From the NCBI RefSeq assembly GCF_014874065.1, contig NZ_JADBEE010000001.1, positions 1,116,001 through 1,180,000 of the forward strand: 64,000 bases of DNA. The letters are read 5' to 3'. The position numbers and the translations under genes are program-made. Below the pieces are notes generated by a model, which did no database searches, was not told the origin of the DNA, and was given only the letters and a program-made list of their open reading frames with translations. The DNA comes from Nesterenkonia halotolerans. Its GTDB lineage: Bacteria > Actinomycetota > Actinomycetes > Actinomycetales > Micrococcaceae. This document shows positions 27,577-35,724 of the stretch, in pieces; the first letter of the stretch is position 1; the number at the start of each line of letters is the position of its first letter.

Positions 27577-28389
27577 ATGGAGGATCAGACACCGACAGGC
27601 TGGAACGCGGATCAAGACCCGGCGACCGTCAACTCGGGAAAGAAGAAGGAAGGCGCCTTCTCCAAGCTCGGAGCGGCGGTCAAGAAGGCCTCCACGGACA
27701 GGCAGGCTGCGAGAGAAGAGCTGGGCCGCAAGTTCCTGGCGGACGCGGAGGCTGCTGGCCCGCTCGTTACAAGTGGCGTCTTCGGCACCTCGGCAGTCGA
27801 GATTTACCAGGGCGGCTACGTCCGCGTCGCGACGGCCTCAGACAATGCGCAGCAACCCGCCAAGATCTCCAAGAAGACGCCGTACGAACAGCTGCGTTCG
27901 ATCAAGTTCACACAGCCTGGGCAGGAGCAATCTTCCGGCTTTCAAAGTTCACTTGGCCCAGCGGTGTCCGGACTGATGAAGGGCGGCAGGGCCTTCATGA
28001 AAAGCAGTGCTCCTGGGCTCGCGGCCGCGGGGATCGCACACCTCGCCAAGAACGAGGCGCGGAAGTCCTTCTTGACCATCGTTACTGACAAAGAGATCTA
28101 CACACTGATAAATCAGGTCCACAACGGTGTGATGAACAGGAGCCTCAAAGGGCACAACGAGGTGGGTCTGGTTCTAGAGACCGCAGGGAACTCGGTCATC
28201 GACATCGTCGATGTAGCGGCACCTCAAGCTCCGACAGAACCTCATCAGGTCGAGACGCACCCTGCTCCGACCGCCACGAGTCCGACCCTTTCGGAGCGGC
28301 TCCGCGAGCTAGCTGACCTACACAGAGACGGAATCCTCTCTGACGATGAGTTCACTGCGGCCAAAACGAAGTTGCTCGCCGGGCTCTGA
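27577..28389 (+). CDS. SHOCT-domain protein of unknown function
   Basis: 270 aa from ATG 27577; an upstream ATG at 27493 would add a 28-residue Arg-rich leader and is less likely. The N-terminal part is Lys-rich (KKEGAFSKLGAAVKKAS). The middle is beta-rich with YEQLRSIKFTQPGQ and FLTIVTDKEIYTLINQVHNG, resembling a bacterial PH-like domain. The last 30 residues are a SHOCT short-helical domain (LSERLRELADLHRDGILSDDEFTAAKTKLL). It diverges from umuDC across the SOS box, so it could share damage control. No catalytic motif seen. Confidence 0.65.
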   Translation: MEDQTPTGWNADQDPATVNSGKKKEGAFSKLGAAVKKASTDRQAAREELGRKFLADAEAAGPLVTSGVFGTSAVEIYQGGYVRVATASDNAQQPAKISKKTPYEQLRSIKFTQPGQEQSSGFQSSLGPAVSGLMKGGRAFMKSSAPGLAAAGIAHLAKNEARKSFLTIVTDKEIYTLINQVHNGVMNRSLKGHNEVGLVLETAGNSVIDIVDVAAPQAPTEPHQVETHPAPTATSPTLSERLRELADLHRDGILSDDEFTAAKTKLLAGL

Positions 28390-28617
28390 ACTCCGTCCAT
28401 ATGCAGCGCCCTGCGCCGGCATCTAGTTGCACCTGCCCACGAAGGGACCCCGGCGCCCCGGACACGCGCCTGCAACAGATGACCAGTGGCTAAACCCGCC
28501 CCAGGGGACTCGCGACCTTCGCTCCATCAGCCCAGGCACTTCCCCGACACAGCCCCCTCCACTCAGCGGTGAGGATTCTCGGACTCTTACTGAAGCACTT
28601 CACTTGGCGTGGATCCG
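28390..28617. other. Convergent intergenic region
   Basis: 228 bp between the SHOCT gene and the HhH gene on the opposite strand. No clear hairpin with a T-run, repeat or gene recognised. Confidence 0.4.
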
Positions 28618-29292
28618 TCAGTTGGCGTCACCCTTGCTTTCCGCGCGCCAAAGCGCATGCTCAAAGTGCGTCACGGTCTCGGCGATCTGGGGACGAGATT
28701 CGTAGGCCTGGTTGACCAAAGCGACGACATGGTCTGAACTCAGCTTCAAAGACTTATCTCCGTAGGCGTGGCGAGCGACGAAACGAGTCAGTAGCGAGTC
28801 TGCCTTCACCCCCGGCACCCCCAGGTGCATAGTGAAGTAGGTGAAGGTGACCTTACCGAGTCCGTGCACCCGCGTGTATGCCCCCCGCGCGTCCTCACGG
28901 CGTTCCGCTGTGAAATCCGCAGCCCGGACGATCGGAGGTTCCAGCGCCGCTAATGCTCGCGCAGCTTCTAGGACTGCCCCACTCTTGGTCCGCTGGCTGG
29001 TCTTGCCCTCCCCCATGACCTTCTGGATGGCATCTTCGTCCAGATCGGCAAGTACACATAGGTCGTCAACCGCGTTGGAGTGATCGGACCTGAACTGTTT
29101 CACCCGGTTGAGCACGCCCTTGCCCGAGTGTTCCGAATCATAGGAGGCCTGGATGGAATAGACGGCGTCTACGAGTGCTAGCCCGATCGAATTCGGGTAA
29201 CCACCCCGGTAGGCCGTGAAAAATTCTAGAGGGAGAGAGTCGACTGCTGAAAGTAGGGCCGTCATGTTTGGTTTCTCAGTGGTAGCGGTCAT
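28618..29292 (-). CDS. Helix-hairpin-helix (HhH-GPD-like) protein
   Basis: 224 aa. The C-terminal half carries VHGLGKVTFTYFTMHLGVPGVKADSLLTRFVARHAYG. This follows the pattern of the endonuclease III/MutY HhH motif (GxGKxTAxxxL..PGVxxD) and its downstream helix, although the Lys-Asp catalytic pair of true glycosylases is not evident. Predicted DNA-binding. Similar proteins occur as stand-alone genes in mobile islands. Start chosen at the first ATG; MTALLSAV at codon 10 is an alternative. Confidence 0.6.
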   Translation of the reverse strand: MTATTEKPNMTALLSAVDSLPLEFFTAYRGGYPNSIGLALVDAVYSIQASYDSEHSGKGVLNRVKQFRSDHSNAVDDLCVLADLDEDAIQKVMGEGKTSQRTKSGAVLEAARALAALEPPIVRAADFTAERREDARGAYTRVHGLGKVTFTYFTMHLGVPGVKADSLLTRFVARHAYGDKSLKLSSDHVVALVNQAYESRPQIAETVTHFEHALWRAESKGDAN

Positions 29293-29686
29293 AACTGGAC
29301 ATTACCTGTTCATAATGCGCGGACCCGGACCGCGTGTGAACTTCGGGAAGGAAGACCTACGATTCAGCCACCGAGCGGTGCCGCGTCGGCGGCAGTTCGA
29401 TCGATCGAAGGACTCGTTTCCTAACGGCGGCGCCTCGTGAAACCTAACTGGCGGTGTGGTCATCCATCTGCCACTTGCCCCTGGAGGTGCGTTGCCCAAC
29501 CAGTCCCGCCTATCTCCGAGCTACCTCAAGAACAGACCTGCCCCTTTCTCTAGGAGGGGTCGCCCGCACTCGTAAATATCGTCTTGAGGCACCTTTCCAT
29601 GGAAACGACGACGCACGAGTCGCTTATCGGCGTTTGGACGCACGAGTTAGGGTCTTCCCTGCTTCGCTCCTGCCACGGGATACTGA
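29293..29686. other. Intergenic stretch, no confident gene
   Basis: About 390 bp with only short overlapping frames. I see no recognisable domain or strong repeat here. Confidence 0.4.
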
Positions 29687-29809
29687 TCAGGTGAAGCGTC
29701 CCGAGAACCCGGGCGATGGCTGGCCAGGAGCGAGCTGCGCTGGCACATCCTGTCTGCACAGGTCACCTCCACTCTGAATGAGCAGCTGGGCGGACCGAGC
29801 CCGAAGAAC

Positions 29810-30328
29810 GTGAGAAAGTTGGTCAAGATGAAGGTTCCGTCCCAACGCGGCCTGGCACGTGCTCAGTACGGGCGAGACCTTCCTCGGGTGCAGGCTCTGG
29901 AGCTCCTGCACCGAGAGATACTGGGTGCCCGCGTCACTGTCGCACTGGATGAGCAGCTCGGGCATACCACCCCAGGTCCTGTGCTGCGCCTGGCCAAGAT
30001 GAAACTCCCCGACCACGCTGAGTTCGAGCGTGCGCGGGCTTACGACGCGGCCAGCAGCCCACAGACTGTTGCCGTTGATTCCTCAACACACATCATCCAC
30101 CCCGGGGTGATCCTCCTGGAGGAGTTCATCGAACCGCTCGGGCTGGCACCGGAGCAGGTGGCACAGGAGCTCGGCCTGAACCCGGCGCAGTTCATCTCGA
30201 TCACGCAGGGCTCCCAGGACATCACCGCTGAGGTGGCCGCGTTGCTCGCGCAGCGCTTCGAGCTCTCTGAGCGCTTCTGGGTGAACCTGCAGGGGACCTA
30301 TGACCGCGCATTGGCCGCCGATCGGTGA
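29810..30328 (+). CDS. HigA-type XRE antitoxin fused to a repeated 40-aa module, probably 5'-truncated
   Basis: 172 aa from GTG 29810. The C-terminus is a HigA-family helix-turn-helix (HPGVILLEEFIEPLGLAPEQVAQELGLNPAQF...LAQRFELSERFWVNLQGTYD). Before it lies a module LELLHREILGARVTVALDEQLGHTTPGPVLRLAKMKLP. The frame is open back to 29687 and encodes another copy (ELRWHILSAQVTSTLNEQL..VRKLVKMKVP), but no ATG/GTG and no ribosome site precede it, suggesting loss of the original start. Related modules form the small proteins at 54313-54731. No HigB toxin is adjacent. It may be a decayed or repurposed regulator. Confidence 0.6.
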   Translation: MRKLVKMKVPSQRGLARAQYGRDLPRVQALELLHREILGARVTVALDEQLGHTTPGPVLRLAKMKLPDHAEFERARAYDAASSPQTVAVDSSTHIIHPGVILLEEFIEPLGLAPEQVAQELGLNPAQFISITQGSQDITAEVAALLAQRFELSERFWVNLQGTYDRALAADR

Positions 30329-30458
30329 TCGCAGAGTGCGTCTTTGCTGGACCACCAGCAAGACTCCGCCAGGATCGTTCTCATGGAGCTCTCTGAGGCC
30401 CCGTCGGCACCCGGGAGAAGCCCAGTTCCGACGCCGCGACCTCGGGTACTGATCGCTT

Positions 30459-30755
30459 CTGCGTTGCTGTCACCGTGACTGCATATCGCTATCGCTCTGA
30501 CTGCACATTGCTATCACTGTGAATGCACATCGCATTCACTCTGACTGCATATCGCTATCGCTCCGGGATCACATCGGTATGACACCGATATCAGGTCGAT
30601 CTCATATCGCTATCGCTCTGACTGCACATTGCTATCACTGTGAATGCACATCGCTATCGCTCCGGGATCACATCGGTATGACACCGATATCAGGTCGATC
30701 TCATATCGCTATCACCCTGGGGCGCATCGTTATGAGACCGATCTCGGGTCGAGGT
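30459..30755. repeat. 22-bp iteron array
   Basis: At least eleven units of about 22 bp, consensus close to GCACATCGCTATCGCTCTGA, starting at 30459, 30481, 30503, 30525, 30547, 30569, 30602, 30624, 30646, 30668, 30701 and 30723. Two 11-bp inserts (TCAGGTCGATC at 30591 and 30690) shift phase by one helical turn. A higher-order unit of 99 bp is also repeated (30561-30614 and 30660-30713). The regular two-turn spacing is typical of iteron plasmid origins or initiator operators. Frames across it are not coding. Confidence 0.85.
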
Positions 30756-30807
30756 GAGGCCGATACGGGGTCGGTGCGATATCTGCACCATTAAGAGGCG
30801 AGATTCG

Positions 30808-30884
30808 CACCAAATCAGTACAACGGGTGCTCAGCCGGAGCAAGGAACAGTATTGGCACGAGAACGACACCAAATCAGTACAAC
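30808..30884. repeat. 17-bp direct repeat pair
   Basis: CACCAAATCAGTACAAC occurs at 30808-30824 and again at 30868-30884, 60 bp apart, between the iterons and the XRE gene. Exact match; probable protein-binding sites. Confidence 0.7.
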
Positions 30885-30932
30885 TAGAGCCCCATCGGTC
30901 TACGGGATCGTCACGGGCTTGGGCTCTCGATC

Positions 30933-30982
30933 AAATGTGACCGTACGTGCACTTTCACGAAAGTGCAGGTACAGTCACATTT
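30933..30982. promoter_or_regulatory. 50-bp palindromic operator abutting the XRE start codon
   Basis: An almost perfect palindrome. The centre is TGCACTTTCACGAAAGTGCA (9-bp arms); the outer arms are AAATGTGAC and GTCACATTT. It ends one base before ATG 30983. A TACAGT -10 lies inside it, so the repressor would block its own leaderless promoter. Confidence 0.75.
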
Positions 30983-31267
30983 ATGGCTGAGATGAGGAAC
31001 GTTCGCGATGTCGGTCTCATGATTCGCGATGCCCGCCGGACCGCCGGATTGACCCAGCTAGAGCTGAGCAAGCTCGCCCACGTCTCGCGACGATGGCTGA
31101 TCGGCATCGAGACCGGTGCCATCGATGGTCCTGACGCGACAAAGCTCTTCGACGTGGTCCGCGCGCTTGGTCTCACCTTCTCGATAGGTCCACCACAGCC
31201 ACCTCGTCGATCGCCCAATAAGGCGACGGCTGCTGCGCTGCGTCTCATGAAAGAGAGGCGCCAGTGA
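30983..31267 (+). CDS. HipB-like XRE antitoxin/repressor
   Basis: 94 aa. The helix-turn-helix is textbook: GLMIRDARRTAGLTQLELSKLAHVSRRWLIGIETGAIDGPDATKLFDVVRALGLTFSI, ending in the beta strand typical of HipB. The start ATG lies directly behind a 50-bp palindrome with no ribosome site, implying a leaderless self-repressed gene. hipA does not follow; the next DNA is a frameshifted remnant. It is therefore an orphan antitoxin or a transcription regulator, possibly of the neighbouring iterons. Confidence 0.8.
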   Translation: MAEMRNVRDVGLMIRDARRTAGLTQLELSKLAHVSRRWLIGIETGAIDGPDATKLFDVVRALGLTFSIGPPQPPRRSPNKATAAALRLMKERRQ

Positions 31268-31268
31268 C

Positions 31269-31498
31269 TCTTCTTCTGACGATGAGATCCGCTTCATCAA
31301 GGACTCTCACCGCCTGCTCGCGGACCACGTTGAATCCGAGTTGCTCTCGCGGGCTGGGCGGTGGTTGACCTCTTGCGTGAACAGCGTCCGCTCGGCAACC
31401 TTAAAGCTCGGTACCTGCTCGTCGACGCAGAGGCCTGGGCTTCCGCGATACGCGCTGATCGGGCTGGCGGAGCTGAATGGCCGGGATTCGACTCATAG
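31269..31498 (+). pseudogene. Frameshifted remnant downstream of the hipB-like gene
   Basis: One frame encodes DDEIRFIKDSHRLLADHVESELLSRAG and breaks near 31355. Another frame continues as VVDLLREQRPLGNLKARYLLVDAEAWASAIRAD to the TAG at 31496. Together they read like one small helical protein with a single indel. The family is not recognised. The segment encoding LVDAEAWA recurs at 25479-25502. Confidence 0.5.
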
Positions 31499-32056
31499 TT
31501 CAGCCAGATCAGCTGCGGCCTTGGCCATGAAGTCCGAGTCACCTGTGTGCGTGGCCGGGGTGTCGTGACCGAAGCGCGACGAAGGTATCGCCGCCCACAG
31601 GGTGAATGACCTGCCGGTGATCTCCTCGTTCTCCAAGATCCGGGCCATGGTCGAGACCCAGTCCCAGGGCTCTCGCTGCACCGGGTCGATCTGGAAAGCG
31701 GGGTAGTAGGTCTCCTCATCGTGCCTGACAGAGATCAGTCGACTCTCGCGCGCGGCCTCTGAGGGCCAGCTGCGACTCCGATCGGCGTACACAGCCATCT
31801 CATCCGCGGTGAGCAGTCGAGTCTGCGGGTCCTGGTTCAGACGATCGAGCGTCCCCCGGGCGGCGTCTTCGGGTCTCATCTCCACCATGTCCCGCACCTT
31901 CCGTCGCGACCGGACAGTCCAGTCAACAGATTCTAGTGCTCGGCCTGCAGGCTCACGAGGGTCGGAGGGCCAAGCTGGGGCAGCGAGCCGCAGAAGGGCT
32001 CGTTCGTAGCAGCGAACATTCTCAGCGGAGGAGTTGAGCTCGATCGCACGCACCAC
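31493..32056 (-). CDS. Antitoxin-like protein with Xre/MbcA/ParS-type C-terminus
   Basis: 187 aa at most; the start is uncertain and ATG 31885 (MVEMRPED) would give about 130 aa. The C-terminal part shows ESRLISVRHDEETYYPAFQID...PWDWVSTMARILENEEITGRSFTLWAAIPSSRFGHDTP. This resembles the W(L)YPAFQFD...P...LL...G..TPL arrangement found in RES/Xre-type toxin-antitoxin partners and related single-gene proteins. No RES-domain toxin is next to it. Role unknown; possibly an orphan. Confidence 0.5.
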   Translation of the reverse strand: MVRAIELNSSAENVRCYERALLRLAAPAWPSDPREPAGRALESVDWTVRSRRKVRDMVEMRPEDAARGTLDRLNQDPQTRLLTADEMAVYADRSRSWPSEAARESRLISVRHDEETYYPAFQIDPVQREPWDWVSTMARILENEEITGRSFTLWAAIPSSRFGHDTPATHTGDSDFMAKAAADLAEL

Positions 32057-32191
32057 ACGGCTTTGGGGCCCGATCTAGGCTGTGACTGGTGCTGAGCGCC
32101 TCGCACAGGGTGGCCGGGCGAACCCTTAGTAGCGCGCCGCGACTGCTGAGTTCGATGTCGATCGCGAGGAACTCACGTCCACACCTCCTCA

Positions 32192-32505
32192 GGCGATGAG
32201 AACCAGGCCCTCACCAATGGCCTCATCTCGTCGGAGACCCAGATCGAGGATCTCAAGGGGGCCATCGCCGAGGCCGGGCGTCTGGCAGCAGGCAGGATCC
32301 GGCCGGCCGAGATGAGCAATACCAGAAGTTCTAAGTGCTCCTGGCCGACCCGAATCAGTTCTCACCGAGCATCCGCACCTACGAGGTCAATGACTGGGGC
32401 ACCGAGGTGGCCCTCTCCGACGCGATAGACACGCTCATAGCTCCCATCGGGGAAAGAAACTTCGACCTCTACGAGGGTCTCGACGGCGAAGTGACCAAGG
32501 CCTAG
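32192..32505 (+). pseudogene. Remnant of a larger gene, two coherent fragments in different frames
   Basis: Fragment 1 (from about 32192) encodes GLISSETQIEDLKGAIAEAG. Fragment 2 (GTG 32335 to TAG 32503) encodes IRTYEVNDWGTEVALSDAID and GERNFDLYEGLDGEV. Both look like real protein but lie in different frames and lack a start, so they are leftovers of an inactivated gene. Family not recognised. The flank 32057-32191 holds nothing I can name. Confidence 0.45.
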
Positions 32506-32509
32506 ATTT

Positions 32510-33382
32510 CTAAACCCCCGGCTCGGGGGCCATCTGGGTCCCTTGTTGGTCCAAACGCTCATACACACGTCCGGGAATCGAAGTCGCCACGCTCTCATCC
32601 CAGGGGCGATCTTGCTTTGGCTTCACGATGAGACGTGATCCGTCTTGGGAGAAGAACCTCAGGTCTGCGAGGAACTCATAGGTGTCTCGGACATTCATGC
32701 CCTGGTCGCGAACTCGAAATTGCATCTTCAGGTGATCCCGCCACGGATCCTGCGGGATTTCCGCTGATCGCAGGGCATCTGATAGCCAGTAGCGGGACCA
32801 ATTGACGAAGCGCTCCTCGTGGGGAGGCACCACGACGGAGGGCAGGGTGAAATCGGGGTAGTCAGGGAACTTGCCTCCTGAGTTGCCCAGGATCTCAATG
32901 TGGGCCACGGTGTCCGAAACGTTCCTGAACCGTAAGGCCGCGCTATACCTGAACTGGAGTTGCTCATTGCCACCGACCTCAAGATCGTCGGTGATGGGGT
33001 TCCAATTGCTCTCCCAAATACCCCCCACATACCGGTGTGACCAAAGATAGGCACCGTTCGGACCAAAGTTTGAGGGCCTGGCGGTCGCCAAGACGACGGG
33101 GGCTAGAGAATCAAGCTGCGCCTCCACCAGCAGTCGGTATGAGCGATCAGCCTCGGCGCGTTGACGCTCCGAGGTCGCGTTGGCCAACTCCGAGTCCCGC
33201 TGAGCGACCTCCAAAGCTTCTAACGCGTACTTCGCCTGGTCCCGAGATGCTTCCGCCTGATCTTTCGTCCAGTGCGCCGCCTTATACGCAAAGAACGCGG
33301 CCACGCCCGCTACCACCAGTGTGAGCAGCGTGCTGACAGACATTAGCCAATTGGGCACCCCTTCGCCCCAGAAATCCACCAT
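32510..33382 (-). CDS. Membrane-anchored protein of unknown function
   Basis: 290 aa. One N-terminal membrane helix (WLMSVSTLLTLVVAGVAAFFAY) is followed by a coiled-coil stalk (WTKDQAEASRDQAKYALEALEVAQRDSE) and a soluble domain of about 180 residues rich in Trp/Tyr/Phe and beta-strand pattern (LRFRNVSDTVAHIEI, PSVVVPPHEERFVNWSRYW). This build, short helix then coiled coil then sensor-like domain, recurs in mobile-element accessory genes, but I recognise no family. No signal peptidase site. Confidence 0.55.
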   Translation of the reverse strand: MVDFWGEGVPNWLMSVSTLLTLVVAGVAAFFAYKAAHWTKDQAEASRDQAKYALEALEVAQRDSELANATSERQRAEADRSYRLLVEAQLDSLAPVVLATARPSNFGPNGAYLWSHRYVGGIWESNWNPITDDLEVGGNEQLQFRYSAALRFRNVSDTVAHIEILGNSGGKFPDYPDFTLPSVVVPPHEERFVNWSRYWLSDALRSAEIPQDPWRDHLKMQFRVRDQGMNVRDTYEFLADLRFFSQDGSRLIVKPKQDRPWDESVATSIPGRVYERLDQQGTQMAPEPGV

Positions 33383-33461
33383 GCCTAAACACTATCGACA
33401 GATAGGCGGATTCTCGGGCAGTGCCTACGGTGCTGTTCAAGCTCAGCCTAGACGACCGCGC

Positions 33462-34370
33462 CTACAGCGCGTCGTCGAGCCAGTCTTCGTAGCTAGGGAG
33501 GTTCTCCGGGCACTGTGACGCGTAGAGGTAGACGAGGCTGAACTTGGACAAGTCTCCATTGATGACCTCTAGTTCATCGGCGATCAGTTGGTACAGATCC
33601 TTCTTGAGCGCCTCGTCGTCAACCGTGGAGGGCATGGTGCAGAGCCCTTCTAGCGCCTCCATATCCATGTCCAATATGTCCGTAGGACCCTCCCCATCCC
33701 AGAACCTGACGATCCCGCGGGCGTCGCGCTGATCGAATCCAGGTGGCGCCAGCTCATGTTCCATGAGCCATGCCTCTGGGTCTTCCGTCAGTTCAGCCTC
33801 AACCGGATCGGAGTCTGTTGATGGAGTGGAAGTTCTCCCTTCATCATCTTCGGGCGCAGTCTCAGAACTGGTGAGGAACGTATCCTCAACCCACTTGTGA
33901 TACTCAGGTGTCTCTTCAGGACAATCGACGAACAACGCGTAGGCCACCTGCACGAACAAATAATCCTCACCCGGCTGGAAGGTGTCCGCCCCAGCGTTCT
34001 CTGCGTACACCTGATCAAGCTGGTAACCCTCTCGGGTCGCCGAATCGAGCAAGAGTTGCTCGTAGGCGCTATCCGGATCAGTCATCGAAACACCGTCACA
34101 GATACCCATCGGGGCCGTCGCCTCGTAGTCGTACGACTGCTGCAGGACCAACCGGGCATCAGCGAGTGTCGTGCCCTGGGGTGCATACTCATGACCTCGG
34201 ATCCACTGCAAATGTCGGTCGTAGGAGTCCTGCGTCAGACCTCCTGGGAGTAGGGTCTCCGAGGATTCGGGGGTCGGTTTGAAAGTTCCATTCGTTCCCG
34301 GTGACACACACCCGGTATTCAGAAGCACGACTACTCCAAGGATGCCTGCGACTATTTGTTTGTTCCTCAT
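33462..34370 (-). CDS. Lipoprotein of unknown function
   Basis: 302 aa from ATG 34370; the frame extends further upstream but the signal peptide MRNKQIVAGILGVVVLLNTGC fixes this start. The lipobox is LNTGC. The mature part is acidic and has two related halves: each has a segment with a conserved Cys (GICDGVSMTDPDSAYEQLL / GLCTMPSTVDDEALKKDL) and a repeat VAYALFVDCPEETPEYHKWVEDTFL / LVYLYASQCPENLPSYEDWLDDAL. So it is an internally duplicated secreted domain of the DUF732 general type (short, two-Cys, actinobacterial), by inference. Confidence 0.6.
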   Translation of the reverse strand: MRNKQIVAGILGVVVLLNTGCVSPGTNGTFKPTPESSETLLPGGLTQDSYDRHLQWIRGHEYAPQGTTLADARLVLQQSYDYEATAPMGICDGVSMTDPDSAYEQLLLDSATREGYQLDQVYAENAGADTFQPGEDYLFVQVAYALFVDCPEETPEYHKWVEDTFLTSSETAPEDDEGRTSTPSTDSDPVEAELTEDPEAWLMEHELAPPGFDQRDARGIVRFWDGEGPTDILDMDMEALEGLCTMPSTVDDEALKKDLYQLIADELEVINGDLSKFSLVYLYASQCPENLPSYEDWLDDAL

Positions 34371-34873
34371 GCAATGGATGATCTCATCAGAGTCCAAGCC
34401 AGCGAGATTTCTGTGTCGGCCTACATGGATGTTCGTGAACAGGAATATGGAGACTGACGTTCTCGATGAACCCCGTCCAACCCCGGAAGCAAAGGGGCCT
34501 CTAATCCAGCATGCTCTACCGAGCCCCCGCATTCGGCGGTAGGAAGCTTACCGACGCCGGCGTCGAGCGCTGAGCTCGGGAAGGAGTCAGCACAGCCTAC
34601 GCCGGAGACCACCTAAGCCCCACCACGGTGGGCACCCCAGCGTGGTGGGGTCGAACCCGGGTGCACTGATTCAGATCTTCGGCCTGGAGAGCGCAGCCGC
34701 GCTGGATATGGTCGCCCGGCGACAGGGCGTCACGACGGAAGATCTTCTGCGCAACGCCGGCGGCTCCCTGGCTGACTATCCGTCTCGCTAGGGGTATCTC
34801 CACAGCTATCTGGCTATCCATCAAGCTCTGTCCATCGGGGTACACCTGAATAAACATCTCTTTCGTTGCGCTA
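34371..34873. other. Intergenic with a hairpin and a small gene fragment
   Basis: A 10-bp stem hairpin (CCCCACCACG 34618-34627 with 34641-34650) is followed by an open frame that reads GALIQIFGLESAAALDMVARRQGVTTEDLLRNAGG and stops near 34792. The frame has no good start and looks like the C-terminus of a lost gene. The remainder up to the recombinase promoter shows nothing else. Confidence 0.45.
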
Positions 34874-34902
34874 TTGTGTGTACAACAGGGTGGATGTAAT
34901 AT
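34874..34902 (+). promoter_or_regulatory. Promoter of the serine recombinase gene
   Basis: TTGTGT (34874-34879) and TAATAT (34897-34902) are separated by exactly 17 bp, in an AT-rich patch 30 bp before the start codon. Confidence 0.6.
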
Positions 34903-34932
34903 TTCCTTTAACACTTATGTGAGGAAGTCTTA

Positions 34933-35544
34933 ATGTCGTCGAGCGCCACCGGCCAGATCATCGGATACGTCCGAGTCAGCACCGCGGACCAAAACCCTGC
35001 GCGGCAGATCGACGCTCTCGGCACCGTGGACAAGACCTTCACAGACGAGCTCAGCGGCAAGAACCGTGATCGGCCGGAGCTGACCGAGATGATCGACTAC
35101 GCCCGAGCCGGGGACACCGTCCGGGTGAAGAGTCCTGATCGGCTCTCCCGCTCCACGATCGACCTGCTGAACATCATCAAGGAGCTCAAAGCCAAGGGCG
35201 TTGCGGTGGAGTTCGTGGATAACCCGCAACTGAACACCGACGACAAGATGGGCAGCTTCATGATCACGATCCTCGCCGCCGTGGCCGAGATGGAGCGTGC
35301 CACGATCCGGGAGCGTCAGGCCGAGGGGATCCTGCTGGCTAAAGAGCGGGGCGTCTACGACCGCGGACCCAAGCTCACCAAGGAACAGATATCCGAGGCG
35401 CGTGAGCGCATCGACCTCGGTGTCCCTAAGGCTGCGGTCGCCCGTGACCTCGGGGTCTCACGCTCCACGCTCTACGCAGCATTGGCAGGCACTGGGCGAT
35501 ACGAGCAGGTCGGCGACGCGCCACAAACCGCGACCACTGAATAA
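34933..35544 (+). CDS. Serine recombinase, resolvase/invertase (Tn3/Hin-like)
   Basis: 203 aa. The catalytic domain contains IIGYVRVSTADQNPARQ (nucleophile Ser in YVRVST), the Arg cluster in VKSPDRLSRSTIDLL and the long E-helix MERATIRERQAEGILLAKERG. The C-terminal helix-turn-helix is KAAVARDLGVSRSTLYAAL. Full length and intact. Such enzymes in plasmids resolve multimers or are relics of Tn3-type transposons; no transposase is nearby. A palindrome lies 20 bp downstream. Confidence 0.93.
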   Translation: MSSSATGQIIGYVRVSTADQNPARQIDALGTVDKTFTDELSGKNRDRPELTEMIDYARAGDTVRVKSPDRLSRSTIDLLNIIKELKAKGVAVEFVDNPQLNTDDKMGSFMITILAAVAEMERATIRERQAEGILLAKERGVYDRGPKLTKEQISEARERIDLGVPKAAVARDLGVSRSTLYAALAGTGRYEQVGDAPQTATTE

Positions 35545-35564
35545 CTGCAGGTCAGGGTCGCGCG

Positions 35565-35589
35565 TTATGAGTTAGGTCCTAACTCATAA
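35565..35589. promoter_or_regulatory. 25-bp perfect palindrome downstream of the recombinase
   Basis: TTATGAGTTAGG (35565-35576) and its exact inverse (35578-35589) flank a single T. GTTATGAG is repeated again at 35603. It is followed by AAAATT, so it could act as a terminator, a recombinase site or an operator for the next gene. Confidence 0.6.
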
Positions 35590-35724
35590 AAATTAGAGAA
35601 GTTGTTATGAGATAGCGAGAGGAAGCCCTCATGGGTTCGGAAGAGAAGCGGTACCGCGATCGCCACGAGCAACCCAGCAGCTCATAGCTGACTGGGATCG
35701 TGAAGATCCTTTGAAAGGGACCCC

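Noticed and set aside
30459-30755. Possible CRISPR array
   Set aside because: Repeats are directly adjacent 22-mers without unique spacers, and no cas genes are present.
30519-30794. 91-codon frame across the iteron array
   Set aside because: Its protein repeat simply reflects the DNA iterons, with no start signal.
34371-34532. 54-codon N-terminal extension of the lipoprotein gene
   Set aside because: It would bury the signal peptide and lipobox inside the protein.
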